Shown here: in pieces, positions 23,265 through 31,059 of the stretch
Numbering within the stretch: position 1 is the first letter of the stretch
Layout of the letters: the number at the start of each line of letters is the position of its first letter
From: Actinomycetes bacterium
GTDB lineage: Bacteria > Actinomycetota > Acidimicrobiia > Acidimicrobiales > Bog-793
Length of the DNA: 34,837 nt
Assembly (NCBI GenBank): GCA_021797795.1
Contig: JAJZZB010000019.1
Location: forward strand, 1 to 34,837
Reading direction: 5' to 3'
The notes under the pieces: model-generated
Database searches by the model: none
The model's input: the letters and a program-made list of their open reading frames with translations, nothing else
Told to the model about the DNA's origin: nothing
Program-made: the position numbers and the translations under genes

Positions 23265-23329
23265 AGCGCGGTCGGATCAGCCTGCGGTGCCGAAGGGGGC
23301 CCCTACGGCCCGACGTGCGCCCTCGGCTC

Positions 23330-23440
23330 CTCTGAGCCACGCGCGCCACGACGCCGGGGGCCTCGCCGTTCGCGATCTGTGGGCGGGCGACCTCGGCGAA
23401 GCAGCCGAGGTCTTCCGCTGAGAGCAGCCGGCCGGTCACG
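23330..23440 (-). pseudogene. Possible remnant of a serine hydrolase N-terminus
   Basis: In one minus-strand frame the peptide LLSAEDLGCFAEVARPQIAN followed by GEAPGVVARVA resembles the amino-terminal helix and first strand of beta-lactamase-type serine hydrolases (pattern ...ERGEVPGVVALVARG). It ends abruptly. The same bases contain two hairpins that could simply be terminators, so this is a weak call. Confidence 0.2.
23389..23412. terminator. Hairpin between convergent genes (1 of 2)
   Basis: GACCTCGGC and GCCGAGGTC form a perfect 9-base-pair stem around a 6-base loop. It lies between the converging STAS gene and Na+/H+ antiporter gene. No U-run follows on either strand, so it is a terminator candidate only by position and stem. 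Confidence 0.35.
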
Positions 23441-23451
23441 AGCCGGCCGGC
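23427..23451. terminator. Hairpin between convergent genes (2 of 2)
   Basis: GCCGGCCGG and CCGGCCGGC form a perfect 9-base-pair stem around TCACGAG, 15 bases beyond the first hairpin. With it, this makes a tandem structure in the convergent intergenic space; it has no U-tract. Confidence 0.35.
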
Positions 23452-23488
23452 GGCACGCCCGACTGCCCGGTGGCGGGATCGAGAGCCG

Positions 23489-25099
23489 TCAGCCCTGGAA
23501 GCGGGCGTGCTCGAGGTCGAGCTCGCGCCGTACCGCCCGCATGACCCCGTTGGTGATCTCACCCTGGCGGTGCAGGTGCTGGAGCGTCTCCACCTGGACT
23601 GCGAGGAGGCGCCGCTCGAGGGCGCGCAGCGCGGCAGGGCTGTCGTCCTCGTCCTCGTCGTCGCCGGCGAGCAGGCGGGCGCGCGCGAGCCGGCGCTCGT
23701 AGCGCTCGCGCAGCCACTCGGCCGCCTCGTCGCCCACCTGCTCCTCGGCGACCAGCCGGTCGAGGAGGCGGAGCGCCGCCTCTGCGCAGCGCCGCTCGGC
23801 CATCGCCTGCTGGCGGCTCTCGAGCTCGCTGCCGACCACGCCGAGGCGCCTCAGAAGCCAGCTGAGCGTGGTGCCCTGGCCGACGAGCGTGGCGACGATG
23901 ACACAGAAGGTCGTGAAGACGACGAGGTCGCGCCCGGGGAAGGGTCGACCCGAGACGCTGGCGGGCACCGACAGCGCCGCCGCCAGCGAGATGGCGCCCC
24001 GCAGCCCGCTCCAGCCGAGCACCAGCCTCTCCCGCCTCGGCATGCTCCCGGTGTCGAGCAGGCGACCCGCCGGCCGCCAGCGGATCGTCGGGACCGCCAA
24101 CCACCACACGAGCCGCAGCCCGACGACGGTGGCGACGGCCAGCCCGGCGAGCAGGGCGACGCTGCCGACCTCGTCGGGGCGCAGCCCGTCGACCAGGCGG
24201 CGCAGCTGGAGGCCCACCAGCACGAACAGGACGGACTCGAGCAGGAAGACGAGCACCTGCCAGAAGTCGGCGATCCGGATACGCCCGGACGGCTCGAGCC
24301 CGGCAGTCGCCCGGGGGCCGACCACGAGGCCGGCCGCCAGCGTGGCGAGGACACCCGACAGACCGAGGGCGTCGGCCGGCAGGTAGGCCGCGAACGGGAT
24401 GATGAGCGAGACGACCGTCCTCGAGGAGGCGTCCCGGAGCCAGCGCTGGGACCGGCCGGCGGCCACGCCGACGACGATGCCGAGGGCCGTGCCGCCACCG
24501 GCGATCCGCAGGAAGCTCACGAGACCGGCCGACGGGCTGGTCGGTGCCGCCAGAGCAGCCAGCCCGACGCTGAACAGAGCGAGGGCAATCCCGTCGTTGA
24601 CGAGGCTCTCGCCCTCGAGGATTGTCGTCACGTCCGGCGGTGCGCTGAGCCGGGCCATCACCGAGGTGGCGGCGACGGGATCGGTCGGTGCGACGATGGC
24701 GCCCAGCACGACCGCACCCGCCCAGCCGAGCGACGGGACGACCGCGACGGCCACGCCCGCCACAGCGAAGGTGGTGGCGAGCACCAGGCCGAAGGCCCCG
24801 AGTGCGATGGGGAGGGCGTTCGCCCGCAGCTCCCGCGGCGAAGTGAGGAGACCGGCGTGGAAGACGAGCGGCGGCAGGAAGCCGAGGAAGACGACCTCGG
24901 GATCGAGCGCGATCCGGCCCATGTGGGGAAGGAATCCGGCCGCCGCTCCCGCCACGACGAGGAAGACCGCGTAGGGCACGCCCGTCCGGCGCGAGAGGGT
25001 GCGGCTGGCGACGACGACCATCGCGATGGCAAGGCCGACACCGAGGTAGTAGCCCGCCGCCGGGCCGAGCCCGGGTGCGATGGCGGACAGCATGCTCAT
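23489..25099 (-). CDS. CPA1-family Na+/H+ antiporter
   Basis: This monovalent cation/proton antiporter of about 536 residues has some twelve membrane helices. Family motifs are FLGFLPPLVFHAGL, IVAPTDPVAATSV (about residue 136), the ion-binding EGESLVNDGIALALF (about 161), FVLVGLQLRRLV and the arginine-bearing WSGLRGAISLAAAL (about 365). A cytoplasmic tail of about 110 residues, rich in Arg, Glu and Leu with an acidic DDEDEDD patch, follows the last helix and is probably regulatory. ATG 25099 is used; a GTG three codons earlier and an ATG two codons later are alternatives. The gene stands alone on the minus strand. Confidence 0.92.
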   Translation of the reverse strand: MSMLSAIAPGLGPAAGYYLGVGLAIAMVVVASRTLSRRTGVPYAVFLVVAGAAAGFLPHMGRIALDPEVVFLGFLPPLVFHAGLLTSPRELRANALPIALGAFGLVLATTFAVAGVAVAVVPSLGWAGAVVLGAIVAPTDPVAATSVMARLSAPPDVTTILEGESLVNDGIALALFSVGLAALAAPTSPSAGLVSFLRIAGGGTALGIVVGVAAGRSQRWLRDASSRTVVSLIIPFAAYLPADALGLSGVLATLAAGLVVGPRATAGLEPSGRIRIADFWQVLVFLLESVLFVLVGLQLRRLVDGLRPDEVGSVALLAGLAVATVVGLRLVWWLAVPTIRWRPAGRLLDTGSMPRRERLVLGWSGLRGAISLAAALSVPASVSGRPFPGRDLVVFTTFCVIVATLVGQGTTLSWLLRRLGVVGSELESRQQAMAERRCAEAALRLLDRLVAEEQVGDEAAEWLRERYERRLARARLLAGDDEDEDDSPAALRALERRLLAVQVETLQHLHRQGEITNGVMRAVRRELDLEHARFQG

Positions 25100-25252
25100 G
25101 CCCCCCACCGGCCGCGGTACGGCCCCCGCGATGCCCCGCCCGGCCCGCGAGCGAGGAAGGGGGCGGACACGCTCACCTGTCTACCCGCTGCGGGTCCGAC
25201 CTGGTCAGTTGCACGTCGAGCGGCGCGGCCGGCTGCTCCTCCTGCTGCTCCG

Positions 25253-25268
25253 GTACCCTCTGGGGTAT
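25253..25268. promoter_or_regulatory. Second CstR/CsoR-type operator, overlapping promoter and start codon
   Basis: GTACCCTCTGGGGTAT has the same half-sites and 4-base spacer as the operator at 4690-4705 ([AG]TACCC-N4-GGGTAT). It overlaps TACCCT (25254-25259), which fits a -10 hexamer seven bases before the ATG at 25267, and it also covers that ATG. This layout suggests a leaderless transcript directly blocked by the repressor. Confidence 0.6.
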
Positions 25269-25524
25269 GAGTGTCTGCACCCTCAACCGGTTCCTCGCCG
25301 TGGCGGGCGCCGCCGGGCTCGCCGTCGCCACCTTCACCGGCTCGGGGCTGTACGGCTGGGTGGCCGCCGGCGTGGCCGCCGTCGGCTTCCTCGTCTACTC
25401 GCTCCTCGGTCCGGGCCGGGCGCGTCCTGCCTGCGGCGCCGGCTCGACCTGCGCCCCGCGCCGGGGCAGCCGCCCAGCGGCGAGCACGAGCTCCGCCGGC
25501 GAGGGCGAGAAGCAGCCGGCCTGA
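25267..25524 (+). CDS. Small two-helix membrane protein (DUF2892/YgaP-like)
   Basis: This 85-residue protein begins MSVCTLNRFLAVAGAAGLAV. It has two hydrophobic helices (about residues 9-25 and 29-47) separated by a short glycine turn, and then a polar, cysteine-containing tail (ACGAGSTCAPRRG). The start and helix layout resemble the YgaP-like DUF2892 family, often found beside rhodanese and CstR genes; the similarity is moderate. Three cysteines (Cys4 and two in the tail) are notable in so small a protein. It is preceded by a CstR-type operator that overlaps its ATG. This suggests it belongs to the same persulfide-responsive regulon as the thioredoxin operon. Confidence 0.6.
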   Translation: MSVCTLNRFLAVAGAAGLAVATFTGSGLYGWVAAGVAAVGFLVYSLLGPGRARPACGAGSTCAPRRGSRPAASTSSAGEGEKQPA

Positions 25525-25560
25525 GGCGGACTCGGCGGCGCCACGGGGTATCTCCCCGGC

Positions 25561-26025
25561 ATGAACTGGACCTGGAGCCTGCGGACGAGCGACGCCGGGA
25601 TGAACGGACTCGAGTTCTGCCGGTGCACCACCGCCGGCGGTCTCGACCGCGTGCTCGTCCATGCCGCCCCCACCAGGGCGAGCGTCGAGGTGGTCGCCGA
25701 CGACGACCGGGTGATCGCCCGCGGGGAGGTCGGCCGGTCGGGCGACTACTCGCCGATGACCCTCCTCGAGCTCGACAGCGGCCACGTCCGCCGCCGTGAG
25801 GTCTGGCCGGGCGAAGAGCACCACGGCTTGCCGGTGCTGCTCGCCGGCGGTGAGGCGGGCCGGCTGTCGAGCTGGCGGCATGGCGAGGACCGCAGCTGGT
25901 GGACCTGGTCGGTCGAGTTCTCGAACCACGTCGGGCGGCCTGCGGACTGGTCGCCGGGGCCACCACCCTCGTCCTCCCCCGCCCCGGACGGCAGCCGGGC
26001 GGAGAGGGGAAAACGGCGCGTCTAA
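25561..26025 (+). CDS. Conserved-looking hypothetical protein
   Basis: This 154-residue soluble protein is not a family I can name with certainty. It has beta-rich, well-formed sequence: FCRCTTAGGLDRVLVHAAPT, then VEVVADDDRVIARGEVGRSG, MTLLELDSGHVRRREVWPGE and GLPVLLAGGEAGRLSSWRHG, ending WWTWSVEFSNH. A disordered Pro/Ser/Arg tail follows from about residue 125. The tryptophan cluster and GEEHHGLPVLL suggest a small ligand-binding or barrel fold. It starts 36 bases after the small membrane protein and 45 bases before tdh, all on the same strand, so it may share transcription with either. There is no signal peptide. Confidence 0.7.
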   Translation: MNWTWSLRTSDAGMNGLEFCRCTTAGGLDRVLVHAAPTRASVEVVADDDRVIARGEVGRSGDYSPMTLLELDSGHVRRREVWPGEEHHGLPVLLAGGEAGRLSSWRHGEDRSWWTWSVEFSNHVGRPADWSPGPPPSSSPAPDGSRAERGKRRV

Positions 26026-26070
26026 GGTCGACTCGGAGGGCAGGGAGCTCTCGGGAAGGTCAAGGGGTCG

Positions 26071-27099
26071 ATGCGGGCGCTCGTCAAGTCGGACCCGTCG
26101 CCGGGTCTGTGGATGAAGGACGTACCGGAACCGGCCGTCGGCCGCGACGAGGCCCTCGTGCGCGTCCTGCGGACGGGGATCTGTGGCACCGACCTGCACA
26201 TCGCGGCCTGGGACGACTGGGCGAAGGCGCATGTCGCCGTCCCGCTCGTCGTCGGCCACGAGTTCGTCGGCAGGATCGAGCGCTGCGGCGACGACGTCAC
26301 CGGGTTCGAGGTCGGCGACCTCGTGAGCGGGGAGGGCCACCTCGTCTGCGGGCGCTGCCGCAACTGCATGGCAGGCCGGCGCGTCCTGTGCGCCAGGACC
26401 GAGAGCGTCGGGGTCACCCGTGACGGGGCCTTCGCCGACTACATCGCCATCCGGGCGTCCAACCTCTGGCGCCACCCGGGCACCATCGGCCTCGACACGG
26501 CCGCCATCTTCGACCCCTTCGGCAACGCGGTGCACACGGCCACCGCCTTCCCGGTCCTCGGCGAGGACGTCCTCGTCACCGGCGCCGGGCCGATCGGCCT
26601 CATGGCCGCACTCGTCGCCAGGCACGCCGGCGCCCGCCACGTCGTCGTCACCGACGTCTCGGACTACCGCCTCGAGCTCGCCCGAAGGCTCGGCGTCACC
26701 CGTGCGGTGGATCCCCGCCGGGAGAGCCTGGCCGACACGATGGCGACGCTCTCGATGTCCGAGGGCTTCGACGTCGGATTCGAGATGTCGGGCAACGCCG
26801 ACGCCATGGGCCAGATGCTGCGGCACCTCAGCCACGGGGCCAAGGTCGCCATGCTCGGGCTGCCGAGCGAGCCCTACGCCATCGACTGGGCCGAGACGGT
26901 CATGAACATGACCACCATCCGGGGCATCTACGGCCGCCAGATGTTCGAGACCTGGTACGAGATGTCGGTCTTCATCGAGTCCGGCCTCGACATCTCCCCG
27001 GTGATCACGCACCGGTTCAAGGCCGACGAGTACGCCGAGGCGCTCGACGTGGTCGCCTCCGGCCGCTGCGGCAAGGTGATCCTGGACTGGTCCGACTGA
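26071..27099 (+). CDS. tdh: L-threonine 3-dehydrogenase
   Basis: This 342-residue zinc-dependent medium-chain dehydrogenase oxidises L-threonine to 2-amino-3-oxobutyrate with NAD+. Catalytic zinc ligands are in [10 protein letters not shown] and GHEFVGRIE. The structural zinc cluster is [15 protein letters not shown]. The coenzyme Rossmann motif is [20 protein letters not shown]. The sequence [21 protein letters not shown] is typical of bacterial Tdh and separates it from other alcohol dehydrogenases. ATG 26071 has AAGGGG upstream. The kbl gene begins 11 bases after its stop, forming the classic two-gene threonine-to-glycine operon. Confidence 0.95.
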   Translation: MRALVKSDPSPGLWMKDVPEPAVGRDEALVRVLRTGICGTDLHIAAWDDWAKAHVAVPLVVGHEFVGRIERCGDDVTGFEVGDLVSGEGHLVCGRCRNCMAGRRVLCARTESVGVTRDGAFADYIAIRASNLWRHPGTIGLDTAAIFDPFGNAVHTATAFPVLGEDVLVTGAGPIGLMAALVARHAGARHVVVTDVSDYRLELARRLGVTRAVDPRRESLADTMATLSMSEGFDVGFEMSGNADAMGQMLRHLSHGAKVAMLGLPSEPYAIDWAETVMNMTTIRGIYGRQMFETWYEMSVFIESGLDISPVITHRFKADEYAEALDVVASGRCGKVILDWSD

Positions 27100-27110
27100 G
27101 AGGAGCCGTC

Positions 27111-28289
27111 ATGTTCGATCAGGTGCGCGGGCAGCTCGCCGACGAGCTCGAGAGGATCGAGCAGGCGGGCACCTTCAAGCGCGAGCGGACCCTCGACTCA
27201 CCCCAGGGAGCCGAGGTCACCGTCAACGGGAAGACGGTGCTCAACTTCTGCGCCAACAACTACCTCGGGCTGGCCGACGATCCGCGCATCGTCGAGGCGG
27301 CCACCGAGGCGCTCCGCCGCCACGGCTTCGGCATGGCCTCGGTCCGGTTCATCTGCGGGACGGCGACGGTCCACAACGAGCTCGAGGCGGCGCTCAGCTC
27401 CTTCCTCGGCACCGAGGCGACGATCCTCTACTCCTCCTGTTTCGACGCGAACGGTGGCGTCTTCGAGACGCTTCTCGGTCCCGAGGACGCCGTCATCTCC
27501 GACCAGCTGAACCATGCCTCCATCATCGACGGCATCCGTCTGTGCGCCGCCACCCGGTACCGGTACGCCAACCGCGACCTCGCCGACCTCGAGGTCCAGC
27601 TGAGAGCCGCAGAGGGCGCCCGGCGGACCCTCGTCGTCACCGACGGCGTCTTCTCGATGGACGGCTACCTCGCCCCGCTCGAGGGGATCTGCGACCTCGC
27701 CGAGCGCTACGGCGCCATGGTGATGGTCGACGACTCGCATGCCGTCGGCGTCGTCGGCCCGAACGGACGGGGGACGCCCGAGCACTTCGGCGTGCAGGAC
27801 CGGGTCGACGTCGTGTCGGGCACGCTCGGCAAGGCCCTCGGCGGCGCCAGCGGCGGCTACCTGAGCGGGCGGGCGGAGATCGTGGCGCTCTGCCGGCAGC
27901 GCTCGAGGCCGTACCTGTTCTCCAACTCCCTCGCCCCCTCGATCGCGGCCGCAGGGATGGCGGCGCTCGAGCTGCTCGGGGACACCGCCGAGCTGCGTGA
28001 CCGGCTGGCACGGAACGCCACCAGGATGCGGTCGGGCCTCGAAGCGGCCGGCTTCGAGCTCGTGGCGGGCGAGCACCCGATCATCCCGATCATGATCGGC
28101 GATGCCGCCCTTGCCGCCAGCATGGCCGACGCCCTGTTGGAGCGTGGCGTCTACGTCATCGGCTTCAGCTACCCGGTCGTGCCCCTCGGCAAGGCCCGCA
28201 TCAGGGTCCAGATGTCGGCTGCGCACACCGAGGCCGAGATCGACCAGGCCGTCACCGCCTTCGCGGAGGTCCGCCGGGCGCTCTCGTGA
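27111..28289 (+). CDS. kbl: Glycine C-acetyltransferase (2-amino-3-ketobutyrate CoA ligase)
   Basis: This 392-residue PLP enzyme of the alpha-oxoamine synthase family cleaves 2-amino-3-ketobutyrate with CoA into glycine and acetyl-CoA, completing threonine breakdown begun by Tdh. Seen are the N-terminal [17 protein letters not shown], the substrate region [20 protein letters not shown], the PLP aspartate in [13 protein letters not shown] and the Schiff-base lysine in [14 protein letters not shown] (about residue 241). The C-terminal domain has [20 protein letters not shown]. Length is exactly that of the family. ATG 27111 is preceded by GAGGAG. It is the second gene of the tdh-kbl operon. Confidence 0.96.
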   Translation: MFDQVRGQLADELERIEQAGTFKRERTLDSPQGAEVTVNGKTVLNFCANNYLGLADDPRIVEAATEALRRHGFGMASVRFICGTATVHNELEAALSSFLGTEATILYSSCFDANGGVFETLLGPEDAVISDQLNHASIIDGIRLCAATRYRYANRDLADLEVQLRAAEGARRTLVVTDGVFSMDGYLAPLEGICDLAERYGAMVMVDDSHAVGVVGPNGRGTPEHFGVQDRVDVVSGTLGKALGGASGGYLSGRAEIVALCRQRSRPYLFSNSLAPSIAAAGMAALELLGDTAELRDRLARNATRMRSGLEAAGFELVAGEHPIIPIMIGDAALAASMADALLERGVYVIGFSYPVVPLGKARIRVQMSAAHTEAEIDQAVTAFAEVRRALS

Positions 28290-28686
28290 GCCGCGCGGGA
28301 ACCGGCGTGCCGCGGCGGCCGCCGCTGGGCCGGCCCGCCGGGGCCACGGCGTGACCATCTCGCTCGACACCTCCCGCCGGAGAACACAGAGGCTGCGGGG
28401 CGGCCGGCACGCACGGTCTCGCTCTTCATCGAGATCCGCTGCAGCACGCCGCGGGCCCCCAGCGAGCACGCACGACCCGTGCACCCTCCGGCGGCACTGC
28501 GCACGAGGCTCGGCTGCCTGCGCGTCGTCGACACGGGCCAACTGCCGCCCGACCCGCCGCCGGTAGGACGGCACTCGACGAGGCTGTCATCCAAGCGCCC
28601 CTGCCGGACGATTACCTGTCGTGAACGCGGCGACGAGCGCGAGCATGCAGACCGGGATCCTGGTCGATCGACCGGAGGGATGGTGC
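28290..28686. other. Intergenic region before the ECF sigma gene
   Basis: About 400 bases with no supportable gene. Just after kbl is a 14-base perfect palindrome GCGGCGGCCGCCGC (28311-28324 region) that could help terminate the operon. No clear ECF-type promoter was recognised before the sigma gene. In-frame GTG 28621 would extend the sigma factor by 22 residues. Confidence 0.35.
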
Positions 28687-29217
28687 ATGCCCGGAGCGAA
28701 GGGACAAGGTGGGGCGGACGGGGAGACGGGAGAGGCCTTCGAGGAGTTCTTCGACCGCCTGATGCCCCGCGCGCTGCTCGTCGGGCGGCGGATCCTCGGC
28801 TCCCGGCCGGACGCGGAGGACGCCGCCGTCGAGGCGATGGCCCGCGCCTACGTCGCCTGGGACCGCCTCGCGGCTGCCTCCCACCGCGACGCATGGGTGC
28901 TCCGGGTGACGTCGAACGTCGCCTATGACCAGGTGAGGCACCGGAGGCGGGAGGTGGGTCGCCTGCAGGTGTCGACCGAGGCGCAGGAGCCGGCCGCCGA
29001 GGTCGACCTCCGCTTGACGCTGCTCCCCCTTCTGCACCGCCTGTCTCGCCGCCAGCGCGAAGTGGTGACCCTCAGCCACCTTGCGGGGCTCACCCACGAG
29101 GAGATCGCCGCCGCCCTCGGCTGCTCGGTGGGCTCGGTGAAGGTGCACGCCCGGAGAGGGATGGACAAGTTGCGGGCAGACCTCGGTGTCGCCCCGCAGG
29201 GGATCGAGGAGGCCTGA
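28687..29217 (+). CDS. ECF (SigE-family) RNA polymerase sigma factor
   Basis: This 176-residue ECF sigma factor has region 2 at residues 18-90 (FEEFFDRLMPRALLVGRRIL, PDAEDAAVEAMARAYVAWDR, then AWVLRVTSNVAYDQVRHRRR). Region 4 is near 115-165 (LSRRQREVVTLSHLAGLTHE, EIAAALGCSVGSVKVHARRG). It resembles the SigE-family/ECF41-unlike short factors common in actinobacteria. ATG 28687 has GGAGGG seven bases upstream, which is why it is preferred over GTG 28621. Its TGA overlaps the next gene's ATG by one base, so it is coupled to the membrane propeller protein, the natural candidate for its control. Confidence 0.9.
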   Translation: MPGAKGQGGADGETGEAFEEFFDRLMPRALLVGRRILGSRPDAEDAAVEAMARAYVAWDRLAAASHRDAWVLRVTSNVAYDQVRHRRREVGRLQVSTEAQEPAAEVDLRLTLLPLLHRLSRRQREVVTLSHLAGLTHEEIAAALGCSVGSVKVHARRGMDKLRADLGVAPQGIEEA

Positions 29218-30509
29218 TGCGCCGCGACGAGACATCGATGACCGACGAGCAGAGGGCCGCCCTGTTCGGGCGGACCATGACGCGGGCGGGCCAGCTGCGG
29301 GCAGCGAAGCGGCGACGGCACCTCGCCATGCGGACGCTCCCGACCGTGGCGCTCGCCCTCGGGCTCAGCGCGGCAGCCGTCGCCGTGGCGACCACAGGGG
29401 GTGGCCGCCACCAGCCGGCGAGGAGCCACGCGGTGGGCACCAGCACCTCGCCCCGCCCGCACGCCACGACGGCGCCCAGCACGACGTCCACCACGACGTC
29501 CACCACGACGACGCTGCCGGCACCGATCATCTCGGGCTTCGACCCGGTCTCGTTCTCCGCAGTCAGCCTGGACCAGTGGTGGGTGCTCGGGACCGCGCCC
29601 TGCCAGAGCGGCCGCTGCGGCGAGGTGCTCGAGACGAGCGACGGAGGGGCGCACTTCAGCACCCACCTGCTGCCGAGCGCGCTCGGACGGGTCTCCGGCG
29701 TCGCCTTTGCCAACTCCGCCGACGGCTTCGTCTACGGACCGGGCCTCGCCGTCACGACCGACGGCGGTGCCACCTGGACCACCGAGTCCATGCCGGGCAC
29801 GGTGAGCGAGCTCCAGATCGCCGGCGGGCGAGCAGATGCCCTGGTGACGTGCTCTTCCTCCTCTGCAGGCTGCCAGGGCCAGGTCCAGCTGTTCCAGACG
29901 GCCGTGCCCGGGGTGTCCTGGCAGGCGGTGGCGCTCCCTCGCCAGCTCGTGTTCGGGGCGAGCCTCTCGGTTCAGGCGAGCATGGTGCTCGTCTCGAACG
30001 GGCCGGCGAGCAGCACCGGCGCTCAGCCTGTCGACTTCCTCCTCTCGAACAACGGGGGCTCGAGCTTCAGCGTCGAGACCTCTCCCTGCGTTCCGGGGCT
30101 CGGTGGGCGGGGCGAGATCGCCATCTCCAACCCGGCCGTGATCTGGGCGGCCTGCCCCACCGGCATGTTGGCGTCGCCCTCGCTCTCGATCGACGGCGGG
30201 AGGACGTGGACCCCTGTGCGCTCCTCGACGGAGTTCTCCAACGGCCTCGACCTCTCGCCCGTGTCGGCCACGACCGCCCTCGCCTGGCCGGCCGGTGGGC
30301 AGTCAGGCGTCGCCCTCACGACCGACGGCGGGAAGACCTTCCACACGGTGCTCACCGGGCCGACCGGGTCCGTCGGCGCCTTCGCCGGCTACAGCGACGC
30401 CTCCCGGGCCTACGTCATCTTCCCCAAGGGCAGCGGCAACACGGCCGGCGTCATGTACGAGTCGAACGACGGAGGACGCACCTGGACGCAGGTCTTGTTC
30501 AGGTCATGA
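29217..30509 (+). CDS. Membrane-anchored Asp-box beta-propeller protein, partner of the sigma factor
   Basis: This 430-residue protein has a short basic cytoplasmic segment (about residues 1-37), one membrane helix (MRTLPTVALALGLSAAAVAV, about 38-60), a Thr/Ser-rich linker (about 75-103), and a large exported domain. That domain has six Asp-box motifs at even intervals: SDGGAHF (about 141), TDGGATW (180), NNGGSSF (277), IDGGRTW (324), TDGGKTF (368) and NDGGRTW (416). These indicate a sialidase-like/BNR beta-propeller. No hydrolase catalytic residues could be assigned, and no zinc anti-sigma motif (HxxxCxxC) is present in the cytoplasmic part. The ATG overlaps the sigma factor's stop, so a regulatory or sensory role is likely but inferred. 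Confidence 0.82.
   Translation: MRRDETSMTDEQRAALFGRTMTRAGQLRAAKRRRHLAMRTLPTVALALGLSAAAVAVATTGGGRHQPARSHAVGTSTSPRPHATTAPSTTSTTTSTTTTLPAPIISGFDPVSFSAVSLDQWWVLGTAPCQSGRCGEVLETSDGGAHFSTHLLPSALGRVSGVAFANSADGFVYGPGLAVTTDGGATWTTESMPGTVSELQIAGGRADALVTCSSSSAGCQGQVQLFQTAVPGVSWQAVALPRQLVFGASLSVQASMVLVSNGPASSTGAQPVDFLLSNNGGSSFSVETSPCVPGLGGRGEIAISNPAVIWAACPTGMLASPSLSIDGGRTWTPVRSSTEFSNGLDLSPVSATTALAWPAGGQSGVALTTDGGKTFHTVLTGPTGSVGAFAGYSDASRAYVIFPKGSGNTAGVMYESNDGGRTWTQVLFRS
29482..29516 (+). repeat. Short Thr-codon repeat in the linker
   Basis: Repeats of ACGACGTCCACC-type units encode the TTSTTTSTTTT part of the extracytoplasmic linker in the propeller protein. Slippage here would change linker length without disturbing domains if it occurs in multiples of three. 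Confidence 0.6.
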
Positions 30510-31059
30510 CGGCGCCGAGCCGCTCCCTCGTGAGTGCCGGCACCGCTCGGGACGCAGGATCCCGTCCACTCTCCAGGTTGATGCGCTGAAAGCGAGGATC
30601 CGGGAGGGCACGGAGGTCGCCAGGAGCACCGTCCACGCCCTCGGGCGGGTGGCGTAGGCCGACTCCTTCCGGTCAGGGCACGGGCTGGCCCATCGCCGTG
30701 CACAGGACCGGTGGTGGAGAGGGATCCTGATCCGGTGCCGGCGAGACCGACCTCATCGCAGGTCCGCTCGACCTGGCGCCCGTCGTCGGGGAGGTGGCCA
30801 CGTCCCGAGTGATCGAGGAGGCGGTCGCCGGCGCCGGCGTCCCGGTGAGGGGGCTGGCACGGGCCGATGCCACCCAGGCGATCGCCGGTCTCGGCCCTCG
30901 ACGCCTCCACCGTCGGCCCTGGGCAGCCCTTCGCCCTGTCGACGACGCTCGGGGCGACCGCCTTCGGATCCCCGTCGTCTGCATGCCGGCACGTGGCCGT
31001 GCCGGCACGGTGGGCGTGCCCTTCGCCAGTACGTGCGTGGGCGGCACGACGAGGATCGC
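30510..31059. other. Convergent intergenic region with gene debris
   Basis: About 550 bases lie between convergent genes. Two plus-strand fragments look protein-like. VDALKARIREGTEVARSTVH (near 30580-30655) vaguely recalls FlgM C-termini. TDLIAGPLDLAPVVGEVATS and then RVIEEAVAGAGVPVRGLARA (near 30750-30890) open right after a stop and lose frame after about 55 codons. Neither can be named. A strong hairpin is at 30984-31007. Confidence 0.35.
30984..31007. terminator. Perfect 10-bp hairpin downstream of the cyclodeaminase-like gene
   Basis: TGCCGGCACG and CGTGCCGGCA pair perfectly around a TGGC loop. It is 53 bases past the stop of the minus-strand cyclodeaminase-like gene and in a convergent intergenic region. 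No U-run follows, so it is a terminator candidate by position. Confidence 0.4.

Noticed and set aside
23299-23313. GGCCCCTACGGCCCG as a third DevR-like box
   Set aside because: It matches only about 11 of 15 positions and lies in a convergent intergenic region with no downstream gene start.
25540-25552. GGGGTATCTCCCC before the hypothetical gene as a third CstR operator
   Set aside because: Only one half-site (GGGTAT) is present; the left TACCC half is missing at the required spacing.
25096-27012. A 638-codon antisense frame over the small protein, hypothetical and tdh genes
   Set aside because: It crosses three well-supported plus-strand genes and has no family signature; typical GC-rich shadow.
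30580-30657. FlgM-like C-terminal peptide
   Set aside because: Only about 25 residues, no upstream FlgM sequence and no flagellar genes nearby; too short to call.
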